Assembly (NCBI RefSeq): GCF_018139985.1 | Contig: NZ_JAGSOU010000008.1 | Coordinates: 109,364 to 173,363, forward strand | Direction: 5' to 3' | Source: Actibacterium sp. MT2.3-13A | GTDB lineage: Bacteria; Pseudomonadota; Alphaproteobacteria; Rhodobacterales; Rhodobacteraceae | Length of the DNA: 64,000 bases | Shown: positions 53,537 through 64,000 of the stretch, one piece after another | How positions within the stretch are numbered: position 1 is the first letter of the stretch | Layout of the letters: every line of letters starts with the position of its first letter | The notes under the pieces: model-generated | Seen by the model: the letters and a program-made list of their open reading frames with translations, nothing else | The model's database searches: none | What the model was told of the DNA's origin: nothing | Translations under genes and position numbers: made by a program

Positions 53537-54435
53537 GCGGTCAGCCCCTCGGGCTCGGCCAGGCCATGGGCCCGGCAACAGGCGGTCAGGGTGTTGGCCA
53601 GCAGGCAGGCGATGGTCATCGGCCCCACCCCGCCCGGCACCGGGGTGATGGCCCCCGCCACGGCGCTGGCCGCAGCGAAATCCACGTCGCCCACCAGCCG
53701 GGTCTTGCCCGCGCCCTTCTCCGGGGCGGGCACCCGGTTGATGCCCACGTCGATCACCGTGGCGCCCGGCTTGATCCAGTCCCCCTTGACCATCTCCGGC
53801 CGGCCCACGGCGGCGACCAGGATATCGGCGCGCCGGCAGACGGCCTCGAGATCGCGGGTGCGCGAATGCGCGATGGTCACCGTGCAGCTGTCGCGCAGCA
53901 GAAGCTGCGCCATCGGCTTGCCCACGATGTTCGACCGCCCCAGCACCACCGCTTCCATCCCCGACAACGAGCCGTGATGGTCGCGCAGCATCATCAGGCA
54001 GCCCAGCGGCGTGCAGGGCACCATGGCCTTCTGTCCCGTGGCCAGCAGACCGACGTTCGAAATGTGAAAGCCATCGACATCCTTGGCCGGGTCGATCGCG
54101 TTGATCACGAGATCCGAGTTCAGATGAGCCGGCAGCGGCAATTGCACGAGAATCCCGTGAACTTCGGGATCGGCGTTCAACGTCGCGATCAGCGCCAGCA
54201 GTTCCGCCTCCGAGGTCTCTGCCGGCAGCTTGTGTTCGAATGAGGCCATTCCGGCCTCCAGCGTCTGCTTGCCCTTGTTGCGGACATAGACCTCGCTGGC
54301 CGGATCCTCCCCGACCAGCACCACCGCCAGCCCGGGGGTGACCCCATGCGCCGCCTTCAGGCGCGCCACCTGCTCGCCCACCCGGGCCCGCACATCCGCC
54401 GCAAAGGCCTTGCCGTCGATGATCTGTGCCGTCAT
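53533..54435 (-). CDS. folD: Bifunctional methylene-THF dehydrogenase/methenyl-THF cyclohydrolase
   Basis: 300 aa, interconverting methylene-, methenyl- and formyl-tetrahydrofolate. The catalytic lysine is K54 in YVRNKGK with Y50 nearby, then [26 protein letters not shown], the NADP loop [17 protein letters not shown] and [12 protein letters not shown]. The start is the ATG at 54435. An in-frame extension upstream would translate the intergenic element ([10 protein letters not shown]), which is unlikely to be protein. It follows formate-THF ligase in the same direction. Confidence 0.96.
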   Translation of the reverse strand: MTAQIIDGKAFAADVRARVGEQVARLKAAHGVTPGLAVVLVGEDPASEVYVRNKGKQTLEAGMASFEHKLPAETSEAELLALIATLNADPEVHGILVQLPLPAHLNSDLVINAIDPAKDVDGFHISNVGLLATGQKAMVPCTPLGCLMMLRDHHGSLSGMEAVVLGRSNIVGKPMAQLLLRDSCTVTIAHSRTRDLEAVCRRADILVAAVGRPEMVKGDWIKPGATVIDVGINRVPAPEKGAGKTRLVGDVDFAAASAVAGAITPVPGGVGPMTIACLLANTLTACCRAHGLAEPEGLTA

Positions 54436-54443
54436 GTCGCGCG

Positions 54444-54484
54444 CTTCCTTCTTCCTGCTGGCCGCAAATATCCCCGCCGGAGGC
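54444..54484 (-). repeat. Intergenic element, copy B
   Basis: On the minus strand GCCTCCGGCGGG is followed by GATATTTGCGGCCAG and CAGGAAGAAGG. It matches copy A (14323-14367) in order: GC-rich start, TATTTG, then CCA and GAAGAAGG. It sits between the fhs-folD hairpin and the folD start, so it would be in the folD leader. Confidence 0.5.
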
Positions 54485-54487
54485 ATC

Positions 54488-54522
54488 ACCGCCGGGCCGG
54501 GCTCGATGCCCGGCCCGGCGGT
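54488..54522 (-). terminator. Large stem-loop between fhs and folD
   Basis: A 15-bp perfect stem pairs 54488-54502 with 54508-54522 across a 5-nt loop, 7 bp after the fhs stop. There is no U-run, so it may be a Rho-type or mRNA-stabilising 3' structure. It would separate fhs from folD in expression. Confidence 0.6.
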
Positions 54523-54528
54523 TCCCCC

Positions 54529-56205
54529 TTAAAACAGTCCCTCGATCTGGCCAAGGTCATTCAGCATGATCGCCTCGGCCGAAGGCCGCCGCGGCAGGCC
54601 CGGCATGGTCATGATCTCGCCGCAGATCACCACAATGAAGCCGGCCCCGGCGCTCAGCCGCACTTCGCGGATGGGCACGCCATGCCCGGTCGGCGCGCCG
54701 CGCAGGTTGGGATCGGTCGAGAACGAATACTGCGTCTTGGCCATGCAGACCGGCAGGTGGCCATAGCCCGCCTCCTCCCAGGCGCGCAGCTGGTCGCGGA
54801 TCTTCTTGTCGGCCAGCACTTCGCTGGCGCGATAGATCCGGGTGGCGACGGTCTCGATCTTTTCGAACAGGCCCATCTCGTCGGGATAGAGCGGCGCGAA
54901 ATTCGCCGTCTCGGCATCGGCGATCTCGGCCACGCGGGTGGCAAGCTCGGTGATCCCGGCCGAGCCCTTCTCCCAGTGCTTGCACAGGATCGCCTCCGAG
55001 CCCATCGAGGCGACGTAATCCTTCACCGCCTGGACCTCGGCCTCGGTGTCGGTGACGAAATGGTTGATCGCCACCACCACCGGCACGCCGAAGGATTTCA
55101 CGTTCTCGATATGCCGGCCGAGGTTGGGGCAGCCGGCCGTCACCGCCGCCACGTTCTCTTGGCCCAGGTCGGCCTTGGCCACGCCGCCGTTCATCTTCAT
55201 CGCGCGCACGGTGGCCACGATCACCACCGCCGAGGGCGCCAGCCCGGCCTTGCGGCACTTGATGTTCATGAACTTCTCGGCGCCCAGGTCCGCGCCGAAG
55301 CCCGCCTCGGTCACCACATAGTCGGCCAGTTTCAGCGCCGTGGTGGTAGCCACGACCGAGTTGCAGCCATGCGCGATGTTGGCGAACGGGCCGCCGTGCA
55401 CGAAGGCCGGGTTGTTCTCCAGCGTCTGCACCAGGTTGGGCTGCATCGCGTCCTTCAACAGCACGGTCATCGCGCCGTCGGCCTTGATGTCACGGCAATA
55501 GATCGGGCTGCGGTCGCGCCGGTAGGCCACGATGATGTCGCCCAGCCGGCGCTGCAGATCCTCCAGATCGTTGGCCAGGCACAGGATCGCCATGACCTCG
55601 GAGGCCACCGTGATGTCGAACCCGGTCTGCCGCGGGAAGCCGTTGGCCACGCCGCCGAGGCTGGTCACGATGTCGCGCAGCGCCCGGTCGTTCATGTCCA
55701 GCACCCTTCGCCAGGTCACCCGGCGCTCGTCGATCTCCAGCTCGTTGCCCCAGTAGATGTGGTTGTCGATCATCGCCGCCAGCAGGTTGTGGGCGCTGGT
55801 GATGGCGTGGAAATCGCCGGTGAAATGCAGGTTCATGTCCTCCATCGGCACCACCTGGGCATAGCCGCCCCCCGCGGCCCCGCCCTTCATCCCGAAACAC
55901 GGACCGAGGCTGGCCTCGCGAATGCAGATGGCGGCCCTTTTGCCGATGGCGTTCAGCCCGTCGCCCAGCCCCACCGTGGTGGTGGTCTTGCCCTCGCCCG
56001 CGGGGGTCGGGTTGATGGCGGTCACCAGGATCAGCTTGCCGTTCTTCCGGCCCCGCACCGATTTGATGAATTCGGCGCTGACCTTGGCCTTGTCATGGCC
56101 GAAGGGCAGCAGGTGCTCGGAGGGGATGTCCAGCTTGGCGCCGATCTCCTGGATCGGTTTCTTGCTGGCTTCGCGGGCGATTTCGATATCGGTCTTGTAG
56201 GCCAT
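54529..56205 (-). CDS. fhs: Formate-tetrahydrofolate ligase
   Basis: ATP-dependent enzyme making 10-formyl-THF from formate, 558 aa, normal size. The nucleotide motif [13 protein letters not shown] is at 66-78, then [33 protein letters not shown] and [17 protein letters not shown]. The ATG at 56205 gives [13 protein letters not shown], the family start, with AAGGA upstream. With folD it forms the one-carbon pair used for formate assimilation or oxidation of methyl groups. Confidence 0.96.
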   Translation of the reverse strand: MAYKTDIEIAREASKKPIQEIGAKLDIPSEHLLPFGHDKAKVSAEFIKSVRGRKNGKLILVTAINPTPAGEGKTTTTVGLGDGLNAIGKRAAICIREASLGPCFGMKGGAAGGGYAQVVPMEDMNLHFTGDFHAITSAHNLLAAMIDNHIYWGNELEIDERRVTWRRVLDMNDRALRDIVTSLGGVANGFPRQTGFDITVASEVMAILCLANDLEDLQRRLGDIIVAYRRDRSPIYCRDIKADGAMTVLLKDAMQPNLVQTLENNPAFVHGGPFANIAHGCNSVVATTTALKLADYVVTEAGFGADLGAEKFMNIKCRKAGLAPSAVVIVATVRAMKMNGGVAKADLGQENVAAVTAGCPNLGRHIENVKSFGVPVVVAINHFVTDTEAEVQAVKDYVASMGSEAILCKHWEKGSAGITELATRVAEIADAETANFAPLYPDEMGLFEKIETVATRIYRASEVLADKKIRDQLRAWEEAGYGHLPVCMAKTQYSFSTDPNLRGAPTGHGVPIREVRLSAGAGFIVVICGEIMTMPGLPRRPSAEAIMLNDLGQIEGLF

Positions 56206-56349
56206 TGCGCAATCCTTGGCTTGAACGCGGGTTGTCTTGTCACCGCCTATAGCGGCAGGCGGAATATCGCACGGGGGCGTTTCCGACATTTCCACCCCCG
56301 GAATCGTCCTGCCCGGCACCCCATGCGAAACCGCATGGGGACCAGGGGC

Positions 56350-56951
56350 TCAGCCGGCCCGTGCGGCATCGGCATGGGCCCAGGCGGGCTGATCGGGAAC
56401 ATGCAGGCGCAGCCGGTCGCCGGGGCGCAGGACGCCCTCGCGCTCGACCCAGGCGGTCACGCCGCGCCGGCCCTTCGCGCGGCCGCCTTGAACGCGGCCC
56501 CCGCGCCGGGCAGGTGCTGCTCGATCACGCGGGCAGGCAGGTTGCAGGGACGGTTTTCCATGTCGATGACCAGCGTCGCGCCGTCCGGCCCTTGCAGCCG
56601 CGACGCGGGCGGGACGCGGGTGAAATCGGGAATCCCCTCGACAACGACCGAGGCGCCCAGCCACGCGGGGTCGAGCCGCTCCACCCCCATCTCCGCGGCA
56701 ATGGCGGACAGCTCCTCGGCGCTCAGGATCGACAGCTGACGGGTGTTGCGGATCTCGGTGCCGCGCGGATGCTGCGCGACCACGCGCGAGCAGGAGGGCC
56801 GCGTCAGACCGCCATGCGCCTCGCCCGAGACGCCGGCGAAGCCCAGCGCCATCTCGTGCAGCGGCTCTGCGGCCAGCGTGTGCTCGCGATCCGACACCCG
56901 GCCCAGCCAGGTGATCTTCGCGGTGAAATCGGTGGGTTTCAGGGCGGGCAT
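56350..56951 (-). pseudogene. MOSC-domain protein gene with an apparent frameshift
   Basis: Reading from ATG 56951 gives MPALKPTDFTAKITWLGRVS, HGGLTRPSCSRV (conserved Cys54) and ENRPCNLPARVIEQHLPG, then runs into a stop at 56457. The C-terminal part continues in another frame as KGRRGVTAWVEREGVLRPGD to a stop at 56350. The join lies at a GCGCG run (56476-56481). Removing one CG would restore a 199-residue MOSC protein, as FKAA-AKGRRGVTAW. MOSC domains are linked to molybdenum cofactor sulfur chemistry and resistance to N-hydroxylated bases. It is either a real frameshift or a sequencing error in GC-rich DNA. Confidence 0.75.
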
Positions 56952-57136
56952 GGCACCTCCTTTTCCGGGGCGCAGCCTGCCCGCTGGCGCGCGCGGGCAC
57001 AAGCCCTCGGAAGCTGAGGTTGTGGAAAAGGCGACGGCCGGGCGGACCGGCCGCGACCACAGAGGACCGCAAGCGTTCCGGCCGCACCTGATGACGCAGC
57101 ATCAAGCGCCGATCTCCTCGCCCTTCCGCGCCGCGC

Positions 57137-57177
57137 CAAAAGAAAAACGCCGCCCGGGCACGGGGCCGGGCGGCGTT
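57137..57177 (-). terminator. Intrinsic terminator of ftsH
   Basis: On the minus strand AACGCCGCCCGG pairs with CCGGGCGGCGTT (arms 57166-57177 and 57146-57157, loop 8 nt), continuing into TTTCTTTTGG. It lies about 20 bp after the ftsH stop and closes the tol-pal-tilS-ftsH transcription unit. Confidence 0.93.
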
Positions 57178-57197
57178 CGATCTGCACGGCAGGCCGA

Positions 57198-59111
<1,914 letters not shown>

Positions 59112-59185
59112 TGTGTTCTCCTTGGATTGCGGCGGACGCGCCGTTGCGCGGCCTTTGGCATAAAATAGGGATCAGGGCCAAAGGT

Positions 59186-60412
59186 TCAATGCGATATAAC
59201 ACGAGCAAGCGGGCTGTCGTGCGGGACGGAAAGAACCGCGCGCCAGTTTTCGCCCATCCCGGCCAGCGGCGCGGCCACCAGACGATCGCCGTCCCAGACC
59301 GCGGGGGTGGCCAGAAGCGTCCCCCGCGGCAACCCGGAGGCGCGCGGATCGGGGCATTGCGCCAGCCCCTCCGGGCCCAGCGCGCGGATCTCCAGCCCCG
59401 GTGTTTCCGGCCCATCCAGCCGCCAGCGCCCGTCCCAGCGGCCCGGCGCGGGGGCGCGGGTCCCGGCCACGGCGTTGTATTCGCGGGCGATGCGAAGCCG
59501 CCCCCTCGCGGGCCGCACGAGGCAGCCGTGAACGGTGGCGGGGCGCGCGGCGGCGATGTCCGCCATCAGCCGCGCCAGCGCCGCGCGGCGGGGACCGTAG
59601 TCGGCCGAGGCCACCCAGCGCAGCGCCTGCGCCAGAAAGCGGCGCCGGATCTCGGCCGGCTCTGCGGCCAGCGCCGCGGCGTCGATCACGACGTCGCCCG
59701 CCTCGACCCGCGCGTGGCCCTCGACCAGCGCGGACACCTGCGCCTCCAGCGCCGCGCGCGCCTCGGCCATCTGCGCCGCGACCCGGGCCAGCGTGCCCGC
59801 CCCGATGCCCAGCGGGGCCAGCGCCGCCAACGCCTGGCGCGCCCTGACGCGCTCGAACCGTGGGTTCTCGTTCGACGGATCCTCGACCCAGGACAGCCCG
59901 CGCGCGCGCAGGTAGTCGCGCAGTTCCTGACGGCGATGCGCCAGCACGGGCCGCAGCCAGGTCAGCCCCTGCGAGCGGGTCTCGGCGGCCATGCCCGACA
60001 GGCCGTCGACACCGGCCTCGCGCGCCAGCCGCATCAGAAAGGTTTCAGCCTGGTCATCGGCGGTGTGGGCCAGCGCGACATGGGTGATCCCCAGCGGCGC
60101 GGCCCAGTCCGCGATCAGCCGGCGGCGGGCGCGGCGGGCGCTGTCCTGCAGGTTGCCCTGCCCGTCCCAGTGCCAGCGCAGCACGTCATGCGGCATGCCG
60201 AGGCCCGCGCAGATTTCGCCCACCAGCGCCGCCTCGCGCGCGGCCTCGGGGCGCAGCCCGTGATCGACCGTGACCGCCCGCAGCGGGCCGTGGGCGGCCA
60301 GCAGGTGCAGCAGCGCCATCGAATCGCCGCCCCCCGACACCGCCACGCCCAGCGCGCCGGGCGCGAGGCCGCGGACCGCTTGTGCGACGCTCTCGGAAAG
60401 GCTGGCGCTCAA
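59186..60412 (-). CDS. tilS: tRNA(Ile)-lysidine synthase
   Basis: N-type ATP pyrophosphatase that modifies cytidine-34 of tRNA-Ile2 to lysidine, 408 aa. The P-loop SGGGDS is at 26-31, followed by the TilS core blocks THVALAHTADDQAETFLMRL and GLTWLRPVLAHRRQELRDYL, then WVEDPSNENPRFERVRAR. The C-terminal part is divergent as usual. The ATG overlaps the cpoB stop as ATGA, 4 bp. Part of the tol-pal-cpoB-tilS-ftsH cluster. Confidence 0.95.
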   Translation of the reverse strand: MSASLSESVAQAVRGLAPGALGVAVSGGGDSMALLHLLAAHGPLRAVTVDHGLRPEAAREAALVGEICAGLGMPHDVLRWHWDGQGNLQDSARRARRRLIADWAAPLGITHVALAHTADDQAETFLMRLAREAGVDGLSGMAAETRSQGLTWLRPVLAHRRQELRDYLRARGLSWVEDPSNENPRFERVRARQALAALAPLGIGAGTLARVAAQMAEARAALEAQVSALVEGHARVEAGDVVIDAAALAAEPAEIRRRFLAQALRWVASADYGPRRAALARLMADIAAARPATVHGCLVRPARGRLRIAREYNAVAGTRAPAPGRWDGRWRLDGPETPGLEIRALGPEGLAQCPDPRASGLPRGTLLATPAVWDGDRLVAAPLAGMGENWRAVLSVPHDSPLARVISH

Positions 60413-61233
60413 AGGCAGCCCAGCGCGCCGCGCGCGGCCTCGGCCTGCGCCGCGGCCTCGGAGCCGGGGAAGCGCACGCCGACCTCGCCGAGGGTCACGC
60501 AGGCCTCCTGCGTCTGGCCCAGCTCGCCCAGCACCGCGCCCAGCCGGTAGAGCGCCTGCGGCGCGTGCGGCCCGTCGGGCGCGCCGGAGAAGCTTTGCAG
60601 ATAGGCCCGCGCCGCCGCCGGCGTGTCGCCCAGCGCGGACAGCGCCTCGCCGCGCAGGAAATGCGCCTCGCCGCTCAGCGGGCCGCCGGGATAGGTCTCG
60701 GTGAAGGCGGCGAAGAGATCGGCGGCCTCCTGATGGTTCCCGGCCTCGAGCGCGGTCTTGGCCGCGTCGAAATCGTCCTGCTCGGACATCGCCAACTCGG
60801 CCTCGCCGGGCAGGGGCGCGGACGCGGGCTCGGGCGTCAGGGCCATGCCCTCGCCGCCCAGCGTGGTGGTCTCGCCCAGCTTGCTGACGTCGCCGCCCTC
60901 AAGCTCGACCAGACGGAATTCCAGATCGCCGATGCGGTTGGTGCCGTCGCGCACGATCCGATTGATGCGGAATTCCAGCTCCTCGGTCTTGGCGGTCAGG
61001 TGCTGAAGGGCGGCCTCGATGGCATCGACGCGCTGCAGCGTCGTGCCGCCGCTGACGCCGGGGTCGGCGAGGCCCGTGGTCGAAAGCTCGCGCTTCAGGC
61101 GCTGCACCTCGACATAGAGCATCGACATCTCCTGCCGGATATCGGCCAGCGTCTCGGCCCGCGACTGCGCGTTGACCGGCCCCGCCAGCGCCACGCACAG
61201 CCCGATGATGATCCCTGCCGTCCGCATCCGCAT
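60409..61233 (-). CDS. cpoB: Cell division coordinator CpoB (YbgF)
   Basis: 274-aa periplasmic protein. Signal peptide MRMRTAGIIIGLCVALAG ending near VNAQ. A coiled-coil region (about 30-125) with LADIRQEMSMLYVEVQRLKREL and ELEFRINRIVRDGTNRIGDLEFRLVELEGG is followed by TPR repeats (about 160-270) including AKTALEAGNHQEAADLFAAF. It links peptidoglycan synthesis to Tol-Pal constriction. ATG 61233 follows AAGGAAAGGGG. It sits between pal and tilS. Confidence 0.94.
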   Translation of the reverse strand: MRMRTAGIIIGLCVALAGPVNAQSRAETLADIRQEMSMLYVEVQRLKRELSTTGLADPGVSGGTTLQRVDAIEAALQHLTAKTEELEFRINRIVRDGTNRIGDLEFRLVELEGGDVSKLGETTTLGGEGMALTPEPASAPLPGEAELAMSEQDDFDAAKTALEAGNHQEAADLFAAFTETYPGGPLSGEAHFLRGEALSALGDTPAAARAYLQSFSGAPDGPHAPQALYRLGAVLGELGQTQEACVTLGEVGVRFPGSEAAAQAEAARGALGCL

Positions 61234-61256
61234 CGGCCGCCCCTTTCCTTGTGTCC

Positions 61257-61760
61257 TTACGCCCCCGCCCCGGCGGTGATCACGGTCACCGCGCGGCGGT
61301 TCTTGGCATAGCATGCCTCGGCCGAGCAGATCTCGATCGGGCGCTCCTTGCCGTAGCTGACGGTGCGCAGCCGCGCCGGAGAAACGCCGCGCGACACCAG
61401 GAACTCCTGCACCGAGGCCGCGCGCCGCGCGCCCAGCGCGAGGTTGTATTCGCGCGTGCCCTGCTCGTCGGCGTGGCCTTCGATGATGGCGCTGTATTCG
61501 GGGTTGTCCATCAGCCAGTTGGCCTGGGCCAGAAGCGTGCCGCGCGCCTCGTCGGAAAGCGTGCTTTCATCCACCGCGAACAACACCCGGTCGCCGATGG
61601 TCTGCTGGAAATAGGCCGCCGAGCGCGGATCCTCAGGGCTGCCGGCGGCGAAGCTGTCGGCGCCGGCAGCCGGGCCGCCGCGGCCATATTGCCCGGGGTC
61701 GGTGCAGGCCGTCACGCCCAGCGCGCAGGCCACCAGCAGGAATTTCGTGAAAGGGGTCAT
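61257..61760 (-). CDS. pal: Peptidoglycan-associated lipoprotein Pal
   Basis: 167-aa outer-membrane lipoprotein. Lipobox VTAC places the acylated cysteine at 19. The OmpA-like peptidoglycan-binding domain contains RVLFAVDESTLSDEARGTLLAQANWL, IIEGHADEQGTREYNLALGARRA and RLRTVSYGKERP. C-terminal cysteines (CSAEACYAKNRRAV) are conserved in the family. The start is ATG 61760; the longer reading is not lipoprotein-like. Lies between tolB and cpoB. Confidence 0.96.
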   Translation of the reverse strand: MTPFTKFLLVACALGVTACTDPGQYGRGGPAAGADSFAAGSPEDPRSAAYFQQTIGDRVLFAVDESTLSDEARGTLLAQANWLMDNPEYSAIIEGHADEQGTREYNLALGARRAASVQEFLVSRGVSPARLRTVSYGKERPIEICSAEACYAKNRRAVTVITAGAGA

Positions 61761-61836
61761 CGCAACAATCCTTGTTGTCTTTGTTGGCTCGATCCGCCGC
61801 AGCATACCAGCCGCGGCGCGGTTTGGAAACGTGCCC

Positions 61837-63162
61837 TCACGGCAGAAGCGGAGACCAGGCCGGGTCCGAGGCCCCGCCCTGCACCGCCACCCGCCGCAGG
61901 TTGCGCCCGGTGATGTCCACCGAGTAGAGCGCCGAACTGCCCGCCGCCCCCGGCGTCTCGCGCGAGAACATGATGACGCGGCCGTTCGGCGACCAGGTCG
62001 GCCCCTCGTCGAGGAAGGAGGCGGTCAGCAGCCGCTCCTCCGAGCCGTCGGTCCGCATCACGCCGATGTGGAACCGCCCCTGGTGCTGCTTGGTGAAGGC
62101 GATCAGATCGCCGCGCGGCGACCAGACCGGCGTGCCGTAGCGGCCCTGGCCGAAGCTGATCCGCCGCGCCTCGCCGCCGCCTACCGGCATGATGTAGAGT
62201 TGCTGCGTGCCCGAGCGGTCGCTTTCGAACACGATCTGGCTGCCATCTGGCGAGAAGCTCGGCGCGGTCTCGATCGAGGGCGAGGAGGTCAGCCGCTGCC
62301 GCGCCCCCGAACCGAGGTCGAGGCTGAACAGGTCGGTGTTGCCGCCCTGGGTCAGCGAGAAGACCACCGTCCGCCCATCCGGCGCGAAGCGCGGCGCGAA
62401 GCTCATGGTGCCGGGCTGGTCCTCCAGCGCGCGGCGCCCGGCGCTGGCCACGTCGAGCAGATAGATCCGCGGGAAGCCGGTCTCGTAGCTGGTGTAGAGC
62501 ACCCGGTCGCCGGTGGGCGAGAAGCGCGGCGCCAGCACGATCGAGGCGGCATCGGTCAGATACTGCATGTTCGCGCCGTCGTAATCCATGATCGCCAGCC
62601 GCTTCTGGCGGGCGTCCTTTGGCCCGGTCTCGGCGACGAAGACCACCCGGCTGTCGAAATAGCCGCCCTCGCCGGTGATGCGCCGGTAGACCTGGTCGGC
62701 CACCTTGTGCGCCACCCGCCGCCACGCGCCCGTGGTGCCGCCGAATTGCAGCCCGTCGCCCAGCGGCGCCTCGGAGAACACGTCGAAGAGGCGGAACTTG
62801 ACCACCAGCCGGTCGCCGCTGACCGACACCGCGCCGGTGACCAGCGCCTGCGCGTTGATCGCCTTCCAGTCGGCATATTGCACCGGGCTGTCGAAGCTGG
62901 TGATCTGGCTGATGAAGGCATCGCGGGAAATCTCGCGGAACAGACCCGTGCCGGCAAGGTCGGCCGCGATCACCCGGCTGATCTCGCGGGCGTATTGCTG
63001 GGCCTCGGCGCTTTCGGCGACGAAGTCCGGCGCGGCGAAGGGCAAGGGTTCGATCACGCCCTCGTCGATCACGATCCTGAGCGGGCCGGTCTGCGCCAGC
63101 GCCGGCAAGGCGGGCAGCGCCAGCCCGAGGGCCAGCAGGAGGGTCATCAGTCGCGCAATCAT
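61837..63162 (-). CDS. tolB: Tol-Pal system protein TolB
   Basis: Periplasmic beta-propeller protein, 441 aa. Signal peptide [20 protein letters not shown]. An N-terminal alpha/beta domain (about 25-160) precedes the six-bladed propeller with repeated [64 protein letters not shown] and [12 protein letters not shown] blades. It connects TolA and Pal. Its ATG overlaps the tolA stop as ATGA. Confidence 0.97.
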   Translation of the reverse strand: MIARLMTLLLALGLALPALPALAQTGPLRIVIDEGVIEPLPFAAPDFVAESAEAQQYAREISRVIAADLAGTGLFREISRDAFISQITSFDSPVQYADWKAINAQALVTGAVSVSGDRLVVKFRLFDVFSEAPLGDGLQFGGTTGAWRRVAHKVADQVYRRITGEGGYFDSRVVFVAETGPKDARQKRLAIMDYDGANMQYLTDAASIVLAPRFSPTGDRVLYTSYETGFPRIYLLDVASAGRRALEDQPGTMSFAPRFAPDGRTVVFSLTQGGNTDLFSLDLGSGARQRLTSSPSIETAPSFSPDGSQIVFESDRSGTQQLYIMPVGGGEARRISFGQGRYGTPVWSPRGDLIAFTKQHQGRFHIGVMRTDGSEERLLTASFLDEGPTWSPNGRVIMFSRETPGAAGSSALYSVDITGRNLRRVAVQGGASDPAWSPLLP

Positions 63163-64000
63163 TTGATCCTCATCTTCTCCGGGTTGAATGTCATTTCGAT
63201 GTCACGCCAGTGCTCGTATTTCTCGACCGGCAGGTCGTAGCCCTGCGCGCCGCAGCGCACGATCGCCCGGCGCGCAGATTCAAAGGTCTGCAGGGCGGCC
63301 GCCTCCGCCCCCCCACTGTAGGAGATCATGCGGATTGTCTCCAGCCGCGGTTTTCCGTCCTCCTGCATGGAGACGGCCACAACCACCGACGTGCGCAGCG
63401 CCTCCGTCGAGAGGGAGCCGACGTTCCAGCAGCGCGACACGGCCACGCGCAGCGCGTCGGTCTCGCCGCGGGTCATCGGCGGGCCGGAGGGCGCGGCGCC
63501 GATCCCGGCGGTCTCGGGCGCGCCGCCGCCCAGCGCCTCGGCCAGCGCGTCGGCGATGGCGGCGGCGGGCGGCGCGGCGGGTTCTGCCGGGACGGCAGGT
63601 TTGGCCGGCGTGGCGGTCTTCGCCGGGGCGGCGGGCGCGGCAGGGCGCGCGGGCCGGTCGGGGCGCGCAAGCGGGCGGGCCGAGGCCAGCGGCGCCAGCG
63701 TCTTCCTCTCGTCCTTCTCGGCCTCGGTGACGATCTCGGTCGTGGCCTCCTCCGGCGCGGCGGCGGGCTCGGCCGGGGCCTCGGGCGCGGCATCGGGGCT
63801 GGGCGTGGCGCTTTCGGTCACCGCCTCGGCGATCGCGGCATCGGGCGGCGGCGGGGCGGCGGGCGTGGGCGCGACGCGGGTGCTGGGGCGCGGCGGGGTC
63901 GGCGCGCGCAGCAGCGCGGTGCCCGGCGTCTCGGCGGGGGGCACGGGGGCGACGGGCGGCGCATCGCTGACCTCCGCCTCCGGGGCGGGGGCGGGCGGCT
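63159..64000 (-). CDS. tolA: TolA-like energiser protein (5' end beyond the window)
   Basis: Partial protein, about 280 codons visible, open to the window edge. The middle is alanine/proline/glutamate-rich low-complexity sequence (AAPAEP-type runs), expected for the TolA periplasmic rod. The C-terminal domain from about [22 protein letters not shown] to [22 protein letters not shown] is the TolA/TonB-like globular end with [12 protein letters not shown]. The transmembrane N-terminus is not in the window. Overlaps tolB by 4 bp. Confidence 0.88.
   Translation of the reverse strand, partial: PPAPAPEAEVSDAPPVAPVPPAETPGTALLRAPTPPRPSTRVAPTPAAPPPPDAAIAEAVTESATPSPDAAPEAPAEPAAAPEEATTEIVTEAEKDERKTLAPLASARPLARPDRPARPAAPAAPAKTATPAKPAVPAEPAAPPAAAIADALAEALGGGAPETAGIGAAPSGPPMTRGETDALRVAVSRCWNVGSLSTEALRTSVVVAVSMQEDGKPRLETIRMISYSGGAEAAALQTFESARRAIVRCGAQGYDLPVEKYEHWRDIEMTFNPEKMRIK

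Noticed and set aside
54436..54489. N-terminal extension of FolD ([13 protein letters not shown])
   Set aside because: It translates the intergenic element copy B; the family starts at ATG 54435 ([11 protein letters not shown]).

Overview
The window is chromosomal DNA from an alphaproteobacterium, most likely a member of the Rhodobacteraceae (Roseobacter/Paracoccus-type). The support is very high GC with strong GC3 bias, a ctaC-ctaB-ctaG-ctaE-surf1 oxidase cluster, a tolA-tolB-pal-cpoB-tilS-ftsH cluster, a Flp/Tad pilus locus whose control region carries CtrA-type TTAA boxes, and the lysC-ptsP neighbourhood. It looks like core genome: I see no tRNA, rRNA, insertion sequence, integrase, phage gene or CRISPR array. 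Most genes are packed with 1-4 bp start/stop overlaps.

Layout. 1-3037 (minus): a MacAB-like tripartite efflux operon (fusion protein, ATPase, permease cut by the window edge). 3257-5529 (plus): Kdo transferase waaA coupled to a PLP-dependent dehydratase. 5526-7704 (minus): a fully coupled operon of a glutathione peroxidase, an HDAC-family deacetylase and ThpR. 7871-13118 (plus): Nudix hydrolase, DUF1178 protein, SDR, aspartate kinase lysC and the nitrogen-PTS enzyme ptsP. 13130-17189: GNAT, flavin reductase, SulP transporter, a 54-residue ribbon-helix-helix protein, a 14-bp perfect palindrome, a 38-codon ORF and apt. 17197-27001 (minus): FAD oxidase, MBL hydrolase, GNAT, M16 protease, thrC, then surf1 and the cytochrome c oxidase genes ctaE, ctaG, a small membrane protein, ctaB and ctaC. 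ctaD (subunit I) is not here. 27180-34880: tldD, a small membrane protein, dprA, topA and the scoAB CoA-transferase. 34980-35783: a lytic transglycosylase.

35784-49054 is the most distinctive block, a Tad/Flp pilus locus: a 363-bp AT-rich control region, two Flp pilins separated by an intrinsic terminator, cpaB, secretin cpaC, an OmpA lipoprotein, cpaE, cpaF, tadB, tadC, two TPR lipoproteins, the prepilin peptidase tadV, a winged-helix/AAA+ ATPase and a coupled hydroxyacid dehydrogenase. The ATPase gene has its own upstream element, which shares an identical 14-mer with the flp control region. No TadE/F/G minor pilins are present.

49087-56951: ligase-associated helicase and pdeM nuclease without the ligase, a membrane-anchored LytTR regulator, a thioesterase, folD and formate-tetrahydrofolate ligase (one-carbon metabolism), and a MOSC gene broken by an apparent dinucleotide frameshift. 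57198-64000 (minus): ftsH, tilS, cpoB, pal, tolB and partial tolA, the envelope-integrity cluster.

I did not find a wholly novel multi-gene defence or biosynthetic system. The strongest leads are the Tad control region with its ATPase/dehydrogenase tail, the RHH/palindrome/microprotein locus, a degenerate intergenic element present twice, and the peroxidase-deacetylase-ThpR operon.
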